DNA of 64,000 nucleotides from Luscinia megarhynchos (GCA_034336665.1 JAPFBE010000002.1:6370146-6434145), one strand, 5' to 3'. Shown: positions 11,592 to 23,900, counted from the stretch's first letter. The notes: a model not told the origin generated them from the sequence alone. Program-made: numbers and translations.

Positions 11592-13299
11592 AGGCCCTTT
11601 AAGGTTATTTGCATTTGCTGTTACACCTTCAACTGTAGGCCCAAAGAAGCTTTTCCTACCCCACTGTCCCATTCAATCTTTTTCATCTTCCCTCCTTTTT
11701 GGACTATGTTTGCAACTAAAGGCTTACTTTCCAAAGAACATGATTGATTCAGAGTCATAAACATGCATGATGTTTTGCAGAAAAATAAAATAGACAGATT
11801 TCTGCCATGAGGAATTTACATTGTAAAAATTACTTTATTCTCTTCCCTAATTCTCCTCTTTTTCTGTCAATATTGACAACAATCCCTTCTTCTCAGGCCT
11901 CCAAGGTAATCTCTAATTGATATTTTGCTCTGGCAAGAAGACTTTGTTTACGACTGACCTTCATAATTTGCTTTGTTCCTCACTAGGCAAAACCACTTTT
12001 CTCATCTTTGCCTTTCTGACTACTCATAACTATTTGTGGGACTGCTTCAGCCTCTTCCTTTTCCCTGCATTGCAGAAAGATGCTCCAAAATCGGCAATTA
12101 TTACTCTCCCCTCACATGAATAATCTCACTTCACCTGTCTACTCTTACATCAAGCATGTTTCTCACTGTTTCCCAGATCTCATTGTGTTTGACTATAATA
12201 TCAAAATTAATTTTCTCAAATATCCTCTATTCAACTCTTGTCATCTGAAAATCTCTTTTTTTTTTTTAGCCCTTTTCCCTCCCTAGTTCTAGCTTCTCAC
12301 CTTCTGGTCACCTACCCTGGTATGGGATCAGTTGCCCAGTGTTGTCCACCAAGTTTCTTGCTCTCAATCTGGAACTCCTAAATACTCCTCAGTCAGATGG
12401 TCCATATCTCACTCAGGATCCTTCCTTTAATTCTCTGCAAAGGTCAAACCCTTACTGCTACCTCCACATGAATTGCACTGTATGCATTTGCAGGGTTTTT
12501 TTCTGAGGTTGCTAAAGTTGCTATGGTTTCAAAACAGGATGCATCTTCCTTTCAGTTTATGGAATCTTAATCTCTGCTCTTTGGGGCAGTGTAAAGGTTG
12601 CAAAGTGTTTTACATAACAATGCAGTGTGACACAGCTAATAATGAGAAGCAAAAGGTAAGCAATGTACTTGGACTTGGGAAAAAAAATCACTGTGGAAGC
12701 TTCATGTTTAAATAGTAGTAGTCTTCATTACAGCTGTGCTGTTGTTAGAGAAAAACATAATTAAATCCATAACCAAGGACCTAAATCCCAGTCAAACTTC
12801 AAGAAGGGCTGAATTACATCAGAGGATGCAACATAAATGGCAAAATGCTTCAGAAAGTCATCAATTTCTGTGATAACTTGCTAGAGTCGTTAATTTCCGT
12901 AAAATGTGGGTTATTTCCTCATTATAAAAGCCTGGGTAGGAGTCTATTAAAAACTGACCAGTCAGGGCAGGATGCTTTTGTCAGATGTATTTGCATTTAA
13001 CATATGAAGTGGGGGAGGGGACAGATGGAAGAGGTGACAAATTATGAGATAAAATTTTTATAGTTAAATAGTGAAAAAAAAAAACCAGCCACAACAAAAC
13101 AATCAATAGATCAGTTTCTAAAACATGCCAACAATTCTTTAAAACTAAAAATATATTGTATATAAAAAGCAGATGAATTAACATCTGAACATCATGCTGG
13201 TGAGTGATGAGGAACCAGAGATCATGACCAGATTAGGTTCATCAGGTTCCTGATGTCGTATAAAGAGCTCAACTCTTACTAATATCTACATCTGAGGAA
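11592..13299. other. No gene; pyrimidine-rich stretch 11830-12470, possibly an old LINE relic
   Basis: The + strand is markedly T/C-rich from about 11830 to 12470, with short phrases such as TTGACAACAATCCCTTCTTC that recall sense-strand L2-like LINE sequence of sauropsids. The resemblance is too weak for a separate call. From 12480 to 13299 nothing is recognisable apart from a short A run near 13073. Confidence 0.3.
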
Positions 13300-13399
13300 A
13301 AGAGAAATTACAAAAGCTGAAATAAGAACAAAACCTGACTAGGAGAAAAACATACAGGAAAAATATGAGGAAAATCATAATTTGTTAGCAAAAGCCATA

Positions 13400-14000
13400 A
13401 TTAAGAATTTTTCTGTAAATAAGAGACTAAACAGACTTCAACCCAACATAAGTAATGAAAAATATGGTATTGGATTGTATTAATTAAGAAACAGGAAAAT
13501 AAATATTACCAATCAATGTGGCTTTATGAAAAACAGGCTTAGATGGACAAGTCTGACTATGGTCTTCAAGAGTGCTACCAGTTTGTTGTACAAAGAAATT
13601 GTGATGACATGAAGTCCTCAGATTTCTTTTTAGAAAATCAGGCATATACCATAACAATATAGTACATGTCAAAAGGCATAAGAACTAACTAACTGACAGT
13701 TTGACACTTGGGTATAATTCTCTGAAAGGGGTATTTTTAACAGTCTCTGCATGGATCAAAAGTAGACACAGAAGAGTACGACCACTGCAATGCCCAAAGA
13801 GGTTTACATTTTGTCTCATAATTCATATTGTTATGTAACAAGAAAATATGTAAGCACAACACCATAATGGCAAATATTGGGCATTAATAAAAAGTGACCT
13901 GACTCACCAAGTAATCTGGGTCTAAATCTGTTTTAACACAGCACAAAATATACAATGATATACCAATGAACAAGAGGGCATATCTCCAAAAGAGCAACTT
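13400..14000 (+). mobile_element. Ancient CR1/L3-like LINE ORF2 relic
   Basis: Several phrases fall in the right order and spacing for the middle of a CR1/L3-type reverse transcriptase region. They are ACCAATCAATGTGGCTTTAT (13509), then an AACTAACTGACAG segment (13684) followed by GGGGTATTTTTAACAG and GGATC, then CCAAGTAATCTGGGTC (13907), and then AAATCTGTTTTAACACAGC with a downstream ATATACC-type stretch. Open frame is not preserved; the copy is full of substitutions and indels. CR1/L3 ORF2 encodes endonuclease and reverse transcriptase for target-primed retrotransposition, but this copy is dead. Matching was from memory, and the limits could extend about 100 bp either way. Confidence 0.5.
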
Positions 14001-14051
14001 CCTCTTGCAGGTTAAATCTGCTTGTTTTGCTGCATCACAGAGCTTCCAGAG

Positions 14052-14365
14052 TGTTACTGATAAGTGAAACTTTACAAAATAAAGGCCTGGTTACCCTTGT
14101 AAAATCATGGCTCACTTCTGTTACTTTGGCTAAGCAGGAAAGGACTCAGGGAATGACTCCACCAAATTAGAGGTAGGAAAAACAAGTTACATACACATGG
14201 CACATTCACGTCACGTTGTATGGTAGTTGGTTGAGTTATGTTTGATGTATTTTAAAAGCATGTAACATGATAAAAGCCTAACTGCTTAAAAAGGCCTGGT
14301 TTTAGCAATAAAGGAGTTGTCTTTTACCCCTGTCTGGGGAGTCTGCACCGATCTGCTTTGTAACA
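14052..14365 (+). mobile_element. Probable solo LTR, ERVL-like
   Basis: The segment is bounded by TGTTAC on the left and GTAACA on the right, a perfect 6-bp terminal inverted pair. Inside it has the order expected of an LTR: a TATA-like GATAAAAGCC near 14269, a polyadenylation signal in AGCAATAAAGGAG near 14305, then a short tail CTGTCTGGGGAGTCTGCACC leading to the CA end. This layout and the tail resemble the bird ERVL LTRs I know. No matching 5-bp target duplication is visible (CAGAG before, ATGGA after), so the left end may be misplaced or the duplication has decayed. No internal retroviral genes lie beside it. Confidence 0.5.
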
Positions 14366-15811
14366 ATGGAGCACCTTTGTTTCCCAAACAACTGCTGGAA
14401 GCAGAAACATCGTGTGCCAGAGAAGAGTAACATCATTGTGGGGTTGAAGTCACTGATGAGACAGGCACTGGAGCACTGTATTAAGTTCCAGTGACTAATG
14501 AAAAGAAGTTTTTAAACAGTTCTTGAAAATTTGAAGAAATGTTAGGAAGAACTTTTAAAACTGTTAGAGAAAGCACAGCTTGACTTTAATTTGAGACAAA
14601 ACAAATAGTGAGTGAGGTCATTGTTCTTCACTAAAATATTCCTTAAAGTAGGCATAAGAAGTCAAATTTCAGACAGGAAATACAGAATATTCTCAGTAAT
14701 GAAAGCCACTGCAACATCCCCCAAAACATTGCTGAAAAACAGTGATTTTTCCATGGCTCTGAATTCAAGTGCATGATTTTACACCTTTCTGAAGGAAATA
14801 TGCCACCTTAACTCCAGAGTCTGCTAGATGAGAAATAATACTTTGGACAAAAAAATGGCTGTACAGTTCTAAACAGGTGAAGTTATAAAACAAACCAGAG
14901 TGTAAATATAATTCATGGATAAAAAAGCATATGTTATACACACACAATGACAAAACACATAACAAGCAACACTTCAGAGCAGAAAAAAACAAATCTCCCC
15001 AAACATTAGGGATTTTCTCTTTCCTGAATAGGTCTTGTGGAAGAAGTTGAATACAAATGGAAGAATATTTAAGTCAGACTGCGAAAATCAGGGTGTTGAG
15101 GCTGTTTTGCAGTTCTCATTGCTGAATCACTTGTATTCACTTCACATGAAAGAGGTTTTTCCAGTGATTTCAGAGTAACCATCATGTTACCATATGTCTA
15201 ATTTGCCACACTTATAAAGTGTTTTGAAAATTGAAGAAACCTAGCACATCACTTATTTTCTGTGAACTCCTTCTGGAGTTTCAGCTGTTGGGTAGAGGCA
15301 GTTAATGGATAGAGGAAGAAAGGACTGCTTGTATTGCTTATTCCTACTCTAAAGGCTGCTTAACAGTTTAGGAGCTATTTAGCACCTTCACTTCTTAGTG
15401 AAGATATCTTCTTTTCTATAGGCTCAAGATAATTATGTGTTCTTTAGCCTTCCTGGCTCTCCTGCTTGACAGCACCCCCATTACCCTCTAATGTACTATA
15501 AAGATGCAAGCATTGCAGAATTTTATTGTTGGAGTTTTGTGGGGGAAAAAACCAAGAACTAAATAGTCACTGAATTATAAAAACAATGAGAATACTCTTT
15601 AAATCTTTGAGTAATGCAAAAGCATGGAGAGAGAATGAATTTAATTCTGCAGCAGGCAGTTGCCATTACAGTCTGCTCACGTGGTTCATAGGCTGGAGGC
15701 ATGTCTTTATGCTGTCTGGTGTAAGTATCTGTGCATTTCTAAAAAAAAAGTCTCTTTCCAACTGTACAGATATACTCAGCCTGTGCAGAGAAACCTAAGA
15801 GAAATGCCATG
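14366..15811. other. No gene seen; unique DNA
   Basis: Nothing recognisable. Short frames only, including a 75-codon - strand frame (14765-14992) of hydrophobic, cysteine-rich composition with no support. Confidence 0.5.
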
Positions 15812-16259
15812 GGGTTGGATTCAGCAGAGGGCAAGCCAGATGTTCAGGGGACTGGAGTATCCTTCTTACAAGGACAGGCTGAGGGAGCTGAGCCTGCTCA
15901 GTCTTGAGAAGAATCAGCTGAGAGAGGACCTCAACAATGTCTATAAGTATCTGAAAGGAGAGTGCCAAGAAGATGCTTCCAAGCTCTTAGTGATGACAAG
16001 CAGCAGGACAAGAGGCAATGAACAGAGAATGATGTACAGGAAGTTCCAACTGAATATGAGGAAGAAGTTTTTCACCGTGCAGATGACTGAGCACTAGAAT
16101 AGATCACCAAGAGAGGGTGTGCACTGGAGATTCCCAAGAATTGTCTGGATGCTATTCTGTAGAATGTGCTCTAGGATGACCCTGTTTGAGAAGGCAGGCT
16201 GGACCAGATGACCAACTGTGGTCCCTTCCAACCTCACTCATTCTGTGATTCTGTGATTC
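15812..16259 (+). mobile_element. CR1 LINE, 5'-truncated 3' end with decayed ORF2 C-terminus
   Basis: This matches the avian CR1 3' region. About 95 codons of the reverse transcriptase C-terminal part are still open up to a stop at 16095-16097. They read like a CR1 product: FRGLEYPSYKDRLRELSLLS, then LKGECQEDASKLLVMTSSRTRG, shortened here, and a final RKKFFTVQMTEH. The 3' untranslated part follows (GACCAGATGACCAACTGTGG, then CCCTTCCAACCTCACTCATT). The element ends in the diagnostic 8-bp tail repeat, ATTCTGTG twice plus ATTC (16240-16259). CR1 copies are normally 5'-truncated like this one. The divergence suggests a moderately old insertion. Confidence 0.92.
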
Positions 16260-16654
16260 CAGTGTCCTGGCCAACTCTGGTGGCACTTTGGGTTGGTCTG
16301 CCCCTCACAAAGAGCACTGACTTTACACTTCCAAAAAGTCAAATGTTTGCTGCACCATGTGTGGAGATAAAAAGTGAAAGGAATTTGTCTCTGAGAAGAT
16401 GGAAGTTTAGATCAATGCCCATACACACTTCTTCAGTTTTGACTTGAATTTTTTTATAACTTCAGTACCTATTTTCTCAGAACTTTATCAGTTTCTTTTG
16501 TCACAAACTAGCGTGCCTTCCTGGCCTCATAACCATATCAGGATAGCCTTGCATTAAACCAGTAGTTTTATTCTTATTTTGCTTATTAATTAATTCAGTA
16601 ATCACATAAACTTTGACACTATAAAATCAAATAAAATTGTGTAGAGAATAATTG
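16260..16654. other. No gene seen; unique DNA
   Basis: CR1 right flank. No recognisable feature. Confidence 0.5.
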
Positions 16655-16683
16655 TAGTAGTAGTAGTAGTAGTAGTAGTAGTA
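16655..16683 (+). repeat. (TAG)n trinucleotide microsatellite
   Basis: About 29 bp of uninterrupted TAG units, nearly ten copies, in AT-rich flanks. Confidence 0.95.
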
Positions 16684-16899
16684 ACAATCATAGTAAATGC
16701 AAAAAATCAGAGGGAGCTTAGTGGCATAGTCTTGGATATTTATCCAAAATGTTAACCTATCTTTCCAATGGTTTCTATATTAACATGCATGTAATAAATT
16801 TGTTATAACCTTAGTATGATATTAGTATTCATCTTTTAATTAAAAATCCTCAATTAAACAGAGAGTTAAAAAAATGAAATTGGAATTTGCAGGAAAATT

Positions 16900-17500
16900 C
16901 AGCACTGTCACTTCTTACAGTAGTTGCATGCCACCTGAGAAATGCCAAGCTGACTCACTACATTGTCTTACTAGCAATTACTTTAAAAAAAACTTGTAAA
17001 AAATCTCTACTTGGTACCTGAAGAGTTAATCAAACCTTAGCTGATGTGAGGGACTTCTTCCCTGCACGTCCTCAGAGACAGTTGTAATTAATTTGATCTT
17101 CTCCAGTCATTAACTCAGATTCATAGTGAGCTCTCCACACACTGCTCTATTAATTCACTGGAGATCAGTTCTCAGGATTCATTTAGTTAAGCAGCACTGC
17201 TGGATTACATTTTAAAACCCTTTAAACTGGTTGTAATTGATGTCTGTTTATAGAAGCTTACTTTAATGGAGTCAACGTGAGATGAAAATCTACCATACTA
17301 GTCTAAGATAGTGCCTTGCTGTTTAAAGCACGTCTCCAGAGGCATCCAGTTAAATAAGAGACACTGCAGAATAAAATAAATTCCTCATTAATCACCAACC
17401 TGGCCTTGGCATTTTAAAAACAGTTTTTGGTCCTCCTGACTGCTGGTGCCTGGGTAACAAATCTAAAGTAGATTTAACATACATATTTGTTAGGTATTAG
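16900..17500. other. Conserved-element-like non-coding DNA (unproven)
   Basis: Unique sequence with even composition, no simple repeats and several homeodomain-type AT cores, such as GTAATTAATTTGATC near 17083 and CTATTAATTCACTGG near 17146. It has the look of vertebrate conserved non-coding DNA. That is an impression from composition and motif density, not from alignment. Confidence 0.2.
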
Positions 17501-17502
17501 GA

Positions 17503-17575
17503 CGTGATCCTGAACTCAGTCAACAAAGCTCCTGTTGGCTTCAATGTAAAGCCAAGGGTGAATGTAAAGAGCATT
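17503..17575. repeat. Ancient sauropsid-type palindromic repeat core
   Basis: The segment GATCCTGAACTCAGTCAACA followed by AAGCTCCTGTTGGCTTCAATG resembles a short, partly palindromic sequence common in turtle and crocodile genomes, in which a 'GAAGTCAATGG...CCATTGACTTCAATGG' core is flanked by GATCCTG and its complement. Strongly decayed. The exact family name is not known to me. Confidence 0.35.
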
Positions 17576-20500
17576 GTTCTCCTCCATTAAAATCTCAATA
17601 CAGCCAGCACATTGGCTGTACTTCTCATTGTCAGAGGGCAACATACTTGAGAGAAGCTATGCCCAAAGTACTGGAGCAGCTAGACATGGACTGCACTCCT
17701 CAATTGCTGTTCAGCAATTAAAGCAAGATAATGGCGTTACTGCTGCTTAAATAGCGTGACTTTAATGTCTGTCTTCTGCATACAAACAGTTATAATAATG
17801 GCATTTAAAGCAAAATACAGAGTTTGGTCAAAATTATGCAGCTTGGAGTCACTTTTGGAGCCATGTAAGAGGAAAGAATGCCATTTATTATATTTCCAGC
17901 AGAAGACTGGAAATTTGACCAATCCTCTGCAGGTCATTAAATTTATGCATTCTGCTTCCACACTTGGACTATCTCATACCTGGTCACTTCAAAACAAAGA
18001 CAAAGGAGCTTAGGTCTATTCGATCTGTGTGTCTAGACACAAACTGTGTAACATAAGACAAAATACTTCAGGTAATGTTTTCTGAAGTAGCTCATTGACC
18101 ACAGAGTCCCTGTTTATGGGAAAATAATTTGAGTCTACACAGACTTGACTTTGTCTCTAAGCACTCACAATTTTAGCTGAAATAAAGAGCAATTTCAGAT
18201 GTTCACTTTCTCTGAACATGAAACCCAAGGTCTCTTGGTTTGCCATTCAAAAACTACAAGCATCACAAACTAATATTCGAACAGAACATAAAACAGGGCT
18301 TTGTGTTGGTCTCTGTGACCACAGGAGAAAGATAAACCTATTATTTAGTTATCTACTATTACATCTACTGTTATCTACTGTTCATTTGTAACTTCTTTAC
18401 AGGCTGTTGGGAGGCTAAATTAATAGCTTTAAAACTTGCAAGATCTTGGGTGAAAGATGTTATTTAAATGCAAAATCAAACCACTGCATGCCATGAGGAA
18501 GAGATTCCTATCTGGCAGCACCCTTTTCTAGCATAATGTGTTTCAGACCTCCCTGTGTTGTGCACAAAACACAAAGAAAAATGAGTTTTACTAGGTTACT
18601 TCAGAAATGACAGTCTTAGTATTTACAAGGCCAGATCCTCTTTTGTTTTACAGGCAGCAGTTGCTCTGCAGGTAAACAGTAGAGGAAACAGCTCTCAAGA
18701 TGATAAAATTTTCCAGGCTATTTTATCTGCTAAATATTGTGAGTATAGGGGAAAGATCGTGTATACCTTTTGTACACAAATGGTAAAGGAGTGGAAAATA
18801 CTGGATGCACCTTTTTTTTTTTTCCTTTTTCTCTCAAGACCTAATTTCAGCAACATATTTACTCAGCATTCCTTAGATCCACTCAATCACTCATACTTAA
18901 AGTATGGCTTGAGTGCATAGGGACAGCATGTGCTTTCACAAGATGAGACAAATTGCAACAATCTTCTTTAATGTGATCTCATACCACATGAGCTGAACAA
19001 TACTAGAGGAAGCCAATGACAAACTCGACTGTTTGCTGCCAAATAAAAGTGAGGTGGAAATGGAGGTCGGCGATTTTCTTGGTGATGGTGTTCTTGTCAG
19101 GAGTGAAAAGGAACTGGGGTGCTGCTCACAGCAAATGCAGTGTGTAATTTTGTTAAGTATATGTTATTCACTGCAGCTTATAATGCACAAAAAAAAACCC
19201 TCAAGAAAGCTGTTCGATTCTCTGAGACAGGAAAGAATCTACAAGAAAGAATCAAGCAAGAAGTTGCAAATATAAGAAGGACACTTCTTGCACTTTCTGT
19301 ATTTACCTTTTTTATTTTTGTTAGATATGCCACCATATCTAACATTTATATCAGAAACTTGATCACAATCAATACTTTCACCTACTGACATGAAATGGAA
19401 ATTCCTCAAAAGGTCAAATAGGTGTCTGAACAGTTGCTTAATGATAATTTTCTTTGCTTGTTGAATTTGGTATAATTATTCACTGTGCTTTACTGGCAGC
19501 ACTGGAGATCACAGAACTTCTGTCCTGTCCATTTGGGGCCTTCTGCAACCAGCAGGCTTCTCTTCCACTGCTGTGGAATTATTTTAAGGGTGCAAGAATA
19601 TTTTTAATATCAAAACCAATTTATATTGCAAAAAGAGAGGCAGTTTTAGTGGCCCCAATTTCCATCAGGTTAATGATTGGTGCTGTTTCCCCTAGTTCCC
19701 TGTGCTCAACTCTCCTGTACTGTGAGCAATGCCAGTGCAGTTCCCACACTGTTACACCCCATGGAACCAGGGCAAGACACTGGAAAATCCAAGCCTCTGT
19801 GAGGAAGGAGCTTTCAGGCAGCAGATGGCACATGGACCTTACCCCGTCTCGCAGCAGGACCCCCGGGGAAGCACTGGTGTCTTCTGTTTATGAAACACTC
19901 CAAGGGCTCCACATTCACCTGGCCATTGGTTAGCTCCCAGGGTCACAAACATTCGCTGTCAGGCTGCACCAAAGAATACTCTGAAGTTTTTCAAAACCTT
20001 TCAGGCCCTCAGTAAACTGCATTCAACTACTGCACACATGCTGCCCTCCAAGGACTCTTAATGGAAATATTCCAGGTATACATATCCATGTGCAGGATCT
20101 CCACATAGCAAGCACAGTGCTACCCAAGTGTATATAGTTTGGGTCTATACTGGAAATTTGTTCCTAAATTCTGAGAGCCCTGAATGTCTGGTCTGGCAGC
20201 ATTAAGCACATTAGCTAAGTGAAATTCCTGCTTGTCATCCTCAGGACACTTGTAAGAACATAGATAAGCTGCTAACTTCAGTGAATTAATCTGCATTTCT
20301 TTAGTGAGTCCTATTGTATCACACTCCTACTCTATTTCTGTACCTATATTTGTGCTGAATATGTTAGTTTATATCCAAGTTTACTCATAGAGCTTATGTT
20401 CATGTGAAATAAGGTGAGATTTTTTTGCATGAGAGTGAAAGCCACTGATTCCTAGTAGAAAATGTACTGCTTTTTCCCAATGTGACAGGTTTGTGATACA

Positions 20501-21699
20501 ATGCAAGCTCCACTTATAACTACAGAGAGGCCATCACATCACTGAAATAAGTACAAAATATCTTTACTTTTTATTTCAAAGAACAAGAGGAGTTATGGAC
20601 TGCAAGAGAGCTTACCTTTTCAGAAGTTGTAACATAGTGTTATACTGAAGTGAATATATCTTTTGTATTTCAAATGTGAAAAGCAGTGGCATTTACTGCC
20701 CACAAGCCAGAGAGCTCAGTGAGCAATATCAAACAGTCCTGTCTTCATCAATCCATACTCCTCTCAACAGTCCTGCTCAAAGCTGTTTGTGGGTGATCAT
20801 CAGAGTTAGATAAAGTGATTACTAGATAATGGTATCAAATAAACAATGAAGGTTTTTTTAAGTTACATGAGTCTTGAAGCACTTTATGTGAGGAATCAGT
20901 TTCTCTTTCAACACCATGAAAATATATAAAACAAATTGGGGTTGGAACAGCGTGTTGGAATTAGGTCAAGAAGAAATAAATTTGTATTTTCTGAATAGCT
21001 ACAAATACTGCAAACTACTTTCCTATGAATAATGACATTACTTTAAGTAGAATAAGTGTTTTTCAGTCCCTTTCTTTGGCATGTTGTTTCATGATGCGTG
21101 TGAAATCCACAGCAAGGTTGTTACACCTGTCACTGTGGCTTTCTGCACATCTGGGTTATTTTATGACAATAAAGATTTCTTCTTCTCTATCCAAAGTACA
21201 GACACACAAATCATCTAGAAAACAATTTACAGCTATTCATGGCTTTTACATCCAAAATGTCAAAAGCTGTTAAACATAATTTGAGCTCAGGGCCTCCTTG
21301 TAATCCTAAAGTTGAGATGAAAGAATTAACAATCAGTCAGAGTGCTACTGACTCAGATTATGTGGGAATTCAGAGTGGACTGTAGTAGGAAATAATTCCA
21401 GTGGCTGAAATGACCACTAAATAAAATGATGGTGGAGTTTATTATGTACAACTCATAAACGGAAAGGAAAAGATTTACTATAGTACAAACATGATTATCC
21501 TGAAGAGACCAAGCACTTGAAATAAAGTCGGACAAGAGAGATCCTAGGTCAGCAAGGAAATCATAAGTATAAATATTCAATGGCTAGTCCCACTCCAACT
21601 ATTTCTTGATGCCATTTACATGCAGGCTATTTAAGATATTTTACCAATTTCCACTACAAAAAAGATTAAAGATTGGGAATCTTCCACCCAGTCTTTAGA
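17576..21699. other. No gene confirmed; unique DNA with a GC-richer patch at 19.48-19.96 kb
   Basis: 17580-17960 continues the unique, evenly composed sequence on the left. A 159-codon + frame (19454-19933) spans a patch richer in G/C than its surroundings; its product has no recognised domain. A T run lies near 18811-18824. No mobile element is recognised in 18000-21700. Confidence 0.4.
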
Positions 21700-21719
21700 G
21701 AGACTTGTTCTTGCCTTCT

Positions 21720-22185
21720 CTCTTGGCTGAATTTAGCAATTTGTGGTTCTCTCATGCTTGTTTCAAGTTTAAGCAACTCCTTCACTTTCAGGTTCTGTAT
21801 AATTGTGTCCTTTAAGCAATTCACATCTTAATTCTTGTCACTCTGTGGCACTTTATGCCCCTTTAACCCTCTGACTTCTGCTCCCTAACTTTCTTCATCC
21901 TGTCCCCAACACATCCTCTGTTTTTCAAGCCTCAGTTACTTCATCTTCATCCCAGCCCATTCCCCAGATCCATGCTCTTGGACTCAAGCATCAACCTATT
22001 CCTGAAACAATAATGCATTATTTCTGAACAACAGCCAGTACCAACACCCAAGCTATTACTCCTCTCTGCCTTCCACACAGTAAGTCCTACAGGGCATGGA
22101 CTCCCTTTATATTTATGTCTTGTACAGCCCCAAGCACACTGTAAGCATTTAATGCATAAAATAAATAACAAGAGACATGCAGCTC
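21720..22185 (+). mobile_element. Probable ancient L2-like LINE 3' end
   Basis: A T/C-rich stretch on the + strand leads into a 3' tail of the form GGGCATGGACTCCCTTTATA, then TCTTGTACAGCCCCAAGCAC, then an AT-rich end with AATAAATAAC. This order (pyrimidine-rich body, 'GGGCAGGGACT...TGTACAGCGCCTAGCAC', A/T-rich tail) is that of an old L2-like LINE family common in sauropsids. The tail (22090-22185) is the convincing part and the body is assigned by composition. No open frame survives. Confidence 0.45.
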
Positions 22186-23774
22186 TGCTGGAGACAAGAG
22201 GGAGCATTGAAGAAGCTAATCAAACTTGCACTGTGCAAGGTGGGGCTTCAACTTACAAAACACTCACAAAAGATAACTGGGGCAGGGAGGAAGAGACATA
22301 CAGCTCTTACTATTGACCCAAATGACTATTGAGCAAATATTCTGGCATGTTTTTAATTGAAAGGCCTTAAATAACCCTTGTGAGCACAAAGGCACTACCC
22401 ATACATACACAGCAGGCAGTTTGTTAGTCACCAGAACAGCCCAATTTCCAGATGTGTGTGATAACCCTTTAGCTGCCAGAGTATTTTTTTAAGATTTCAG
22501 AGAGGTTTACCATTCAATGGCTGTTGATCATTGAGTGGTTAATTTCCATGGCCTTTATCTAAATGAATCTTTCCACCATGAAACCTCACTATGTGCCATC
22601 CAAAGCTATAGGTGTGTCTGTTAGACTGATTTACTTTAAGCACAGAAGTTTTCTGTGGTAAATTTTCTCTAGGAAACTATCAGACTTTTAAAGTTTCCAG
22701 ATGTAAGTAAACTTTTCAGCTCTCCAACCATTTTTCCAACCACTTTTCTACATCTTTGCCAATGAAACCATTTCTGATGATGTCTATCAGAAGTGTGAAA
22801 CTGTCTTTGTAAGGATCCTAGTAGTGCTACAAACAGTGATACAAACTGCCTCCTTCTGTCTGCACATAGAAATAATTCCACTCATCACTTTTAAGGCAGT
22901 AAAAATGGTTTACATTAATTTAGCAGTTCCCAATAAGCTTTTAGTTCATGTTTCACCATTCAGTATGACACATGCTCAGCCTTGATCCTGGGCAGTATTA
23001 ATCATTTAAACAATAACATTGCACAAAGCAAATTTAAATGCTACAACACAAATGTGAAACTGTTTTTTTCTTAGGTGTTTTGTTGTGGGGTTTTTTTTGG
23101 GAGGTTTTCTTTGCTTGTTTGTTTGCATGTTTGTTAGAGCACTAATACGCATTAGCAACTCCATTTTTGTACAGACAGGGGAAGTCTTTATTGTGCTGAC
23201 AGCCCAGCATTCCCCAACCATGAATGACACGACCTGGCCTAGGGAGGTGACAACACACAGAGTCTGTTGTCCACCAGGACATTACAGAGCATCAGACTCT
23301 GCATCTTTGTGGTCTCACTAAGGAAAGTGCAGCTTTTCCAACAAGACACACCTATCCCATTGGCATACTCTTTCTGCTGACTGAATTTCATCAAAGCACC
23401 AGAGATTTATCTTCCACTAAAAAACTGCTGGTTCAAAAAAAAAAAATTAGTTCTTATGCTTCAGTTGCTTGCAGTATTGACTTTCTATTATTTTATCTAT
23501 GATAACATCTGATGGATAATAGGACAATTTAGTCCTACAGTAAGAAGCCTCAGGCTCTGAAGTTTTCTCAAACACATCAATTATTAAGTCTTAAAATCCA
23601 AGCAAATTTTTAAAAATCCCAAAAAACAAAGCCCCAACAAAATATTTTCTCTTTATTCAGGTATGCATTTTTTTCCCACAAAGTTACCAGGAATGCAAGT
23701 AAGAGATGTGCTTTAGTAATAAAAAAATCCTTTTTTAGATCCATTTTGACACCTTTCCTGTTTGAATGATGTGG
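22186..23774. other. No gene seen; T-rich tract at 23062-23136
   Basis: No gene is recognised. A T/G-rich low-complexity stretch with TTTG units lies at 23062-23136, and an A run near 23437. The rest is unique AT-rich DNA. Confidence 0.5.
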
Positions 23775-23900
23775 CTTATTATTATTATTATTAATAATAA
23801 TAATAATAGTAATATATCATCACAGGTGAACCTGGTGCTTTACAGAGACCTGAAATGACAAGACCCTGCCCTGAGGTGCTTGGAGTATAAATTAGATGTA
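23775..23900 (-). mobile_element. Ancient L2-like LINE 3' tail, antisense
   Basis: Starts with the A/T triplet tail (TTA units, then ATA units, 23775-23808). The reverse complement of the same 3' end seen at 22090-22185 follows: GGTGCTTTACAGAGACC, then AAGACCCTGCCCTGAGGTGC, then TTGGAGTATAAATTAGATG. The expected consensus order is tail, 'GGCGCTGTACA', 'GACAGTCCCTGCCCCAAAGAGCTTACAATCTAAAT'. Order and spacing are good. The body beyond 23900 is not recognisable. Confidence 0.6.

Noticed and set aside
11358..11747. 129-codon hydrophobic frame resembling membrane segments
   Set aside because: It crosses T/G-rich low-complexity DNA, which always translates to F, V, G, C and L.
18030..18100. Possible MIR-like phrase (CTGTGTAACATAAGACAAAA)
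   Set aside because: Too short and too diverged. The neighbouring core segments are missing.
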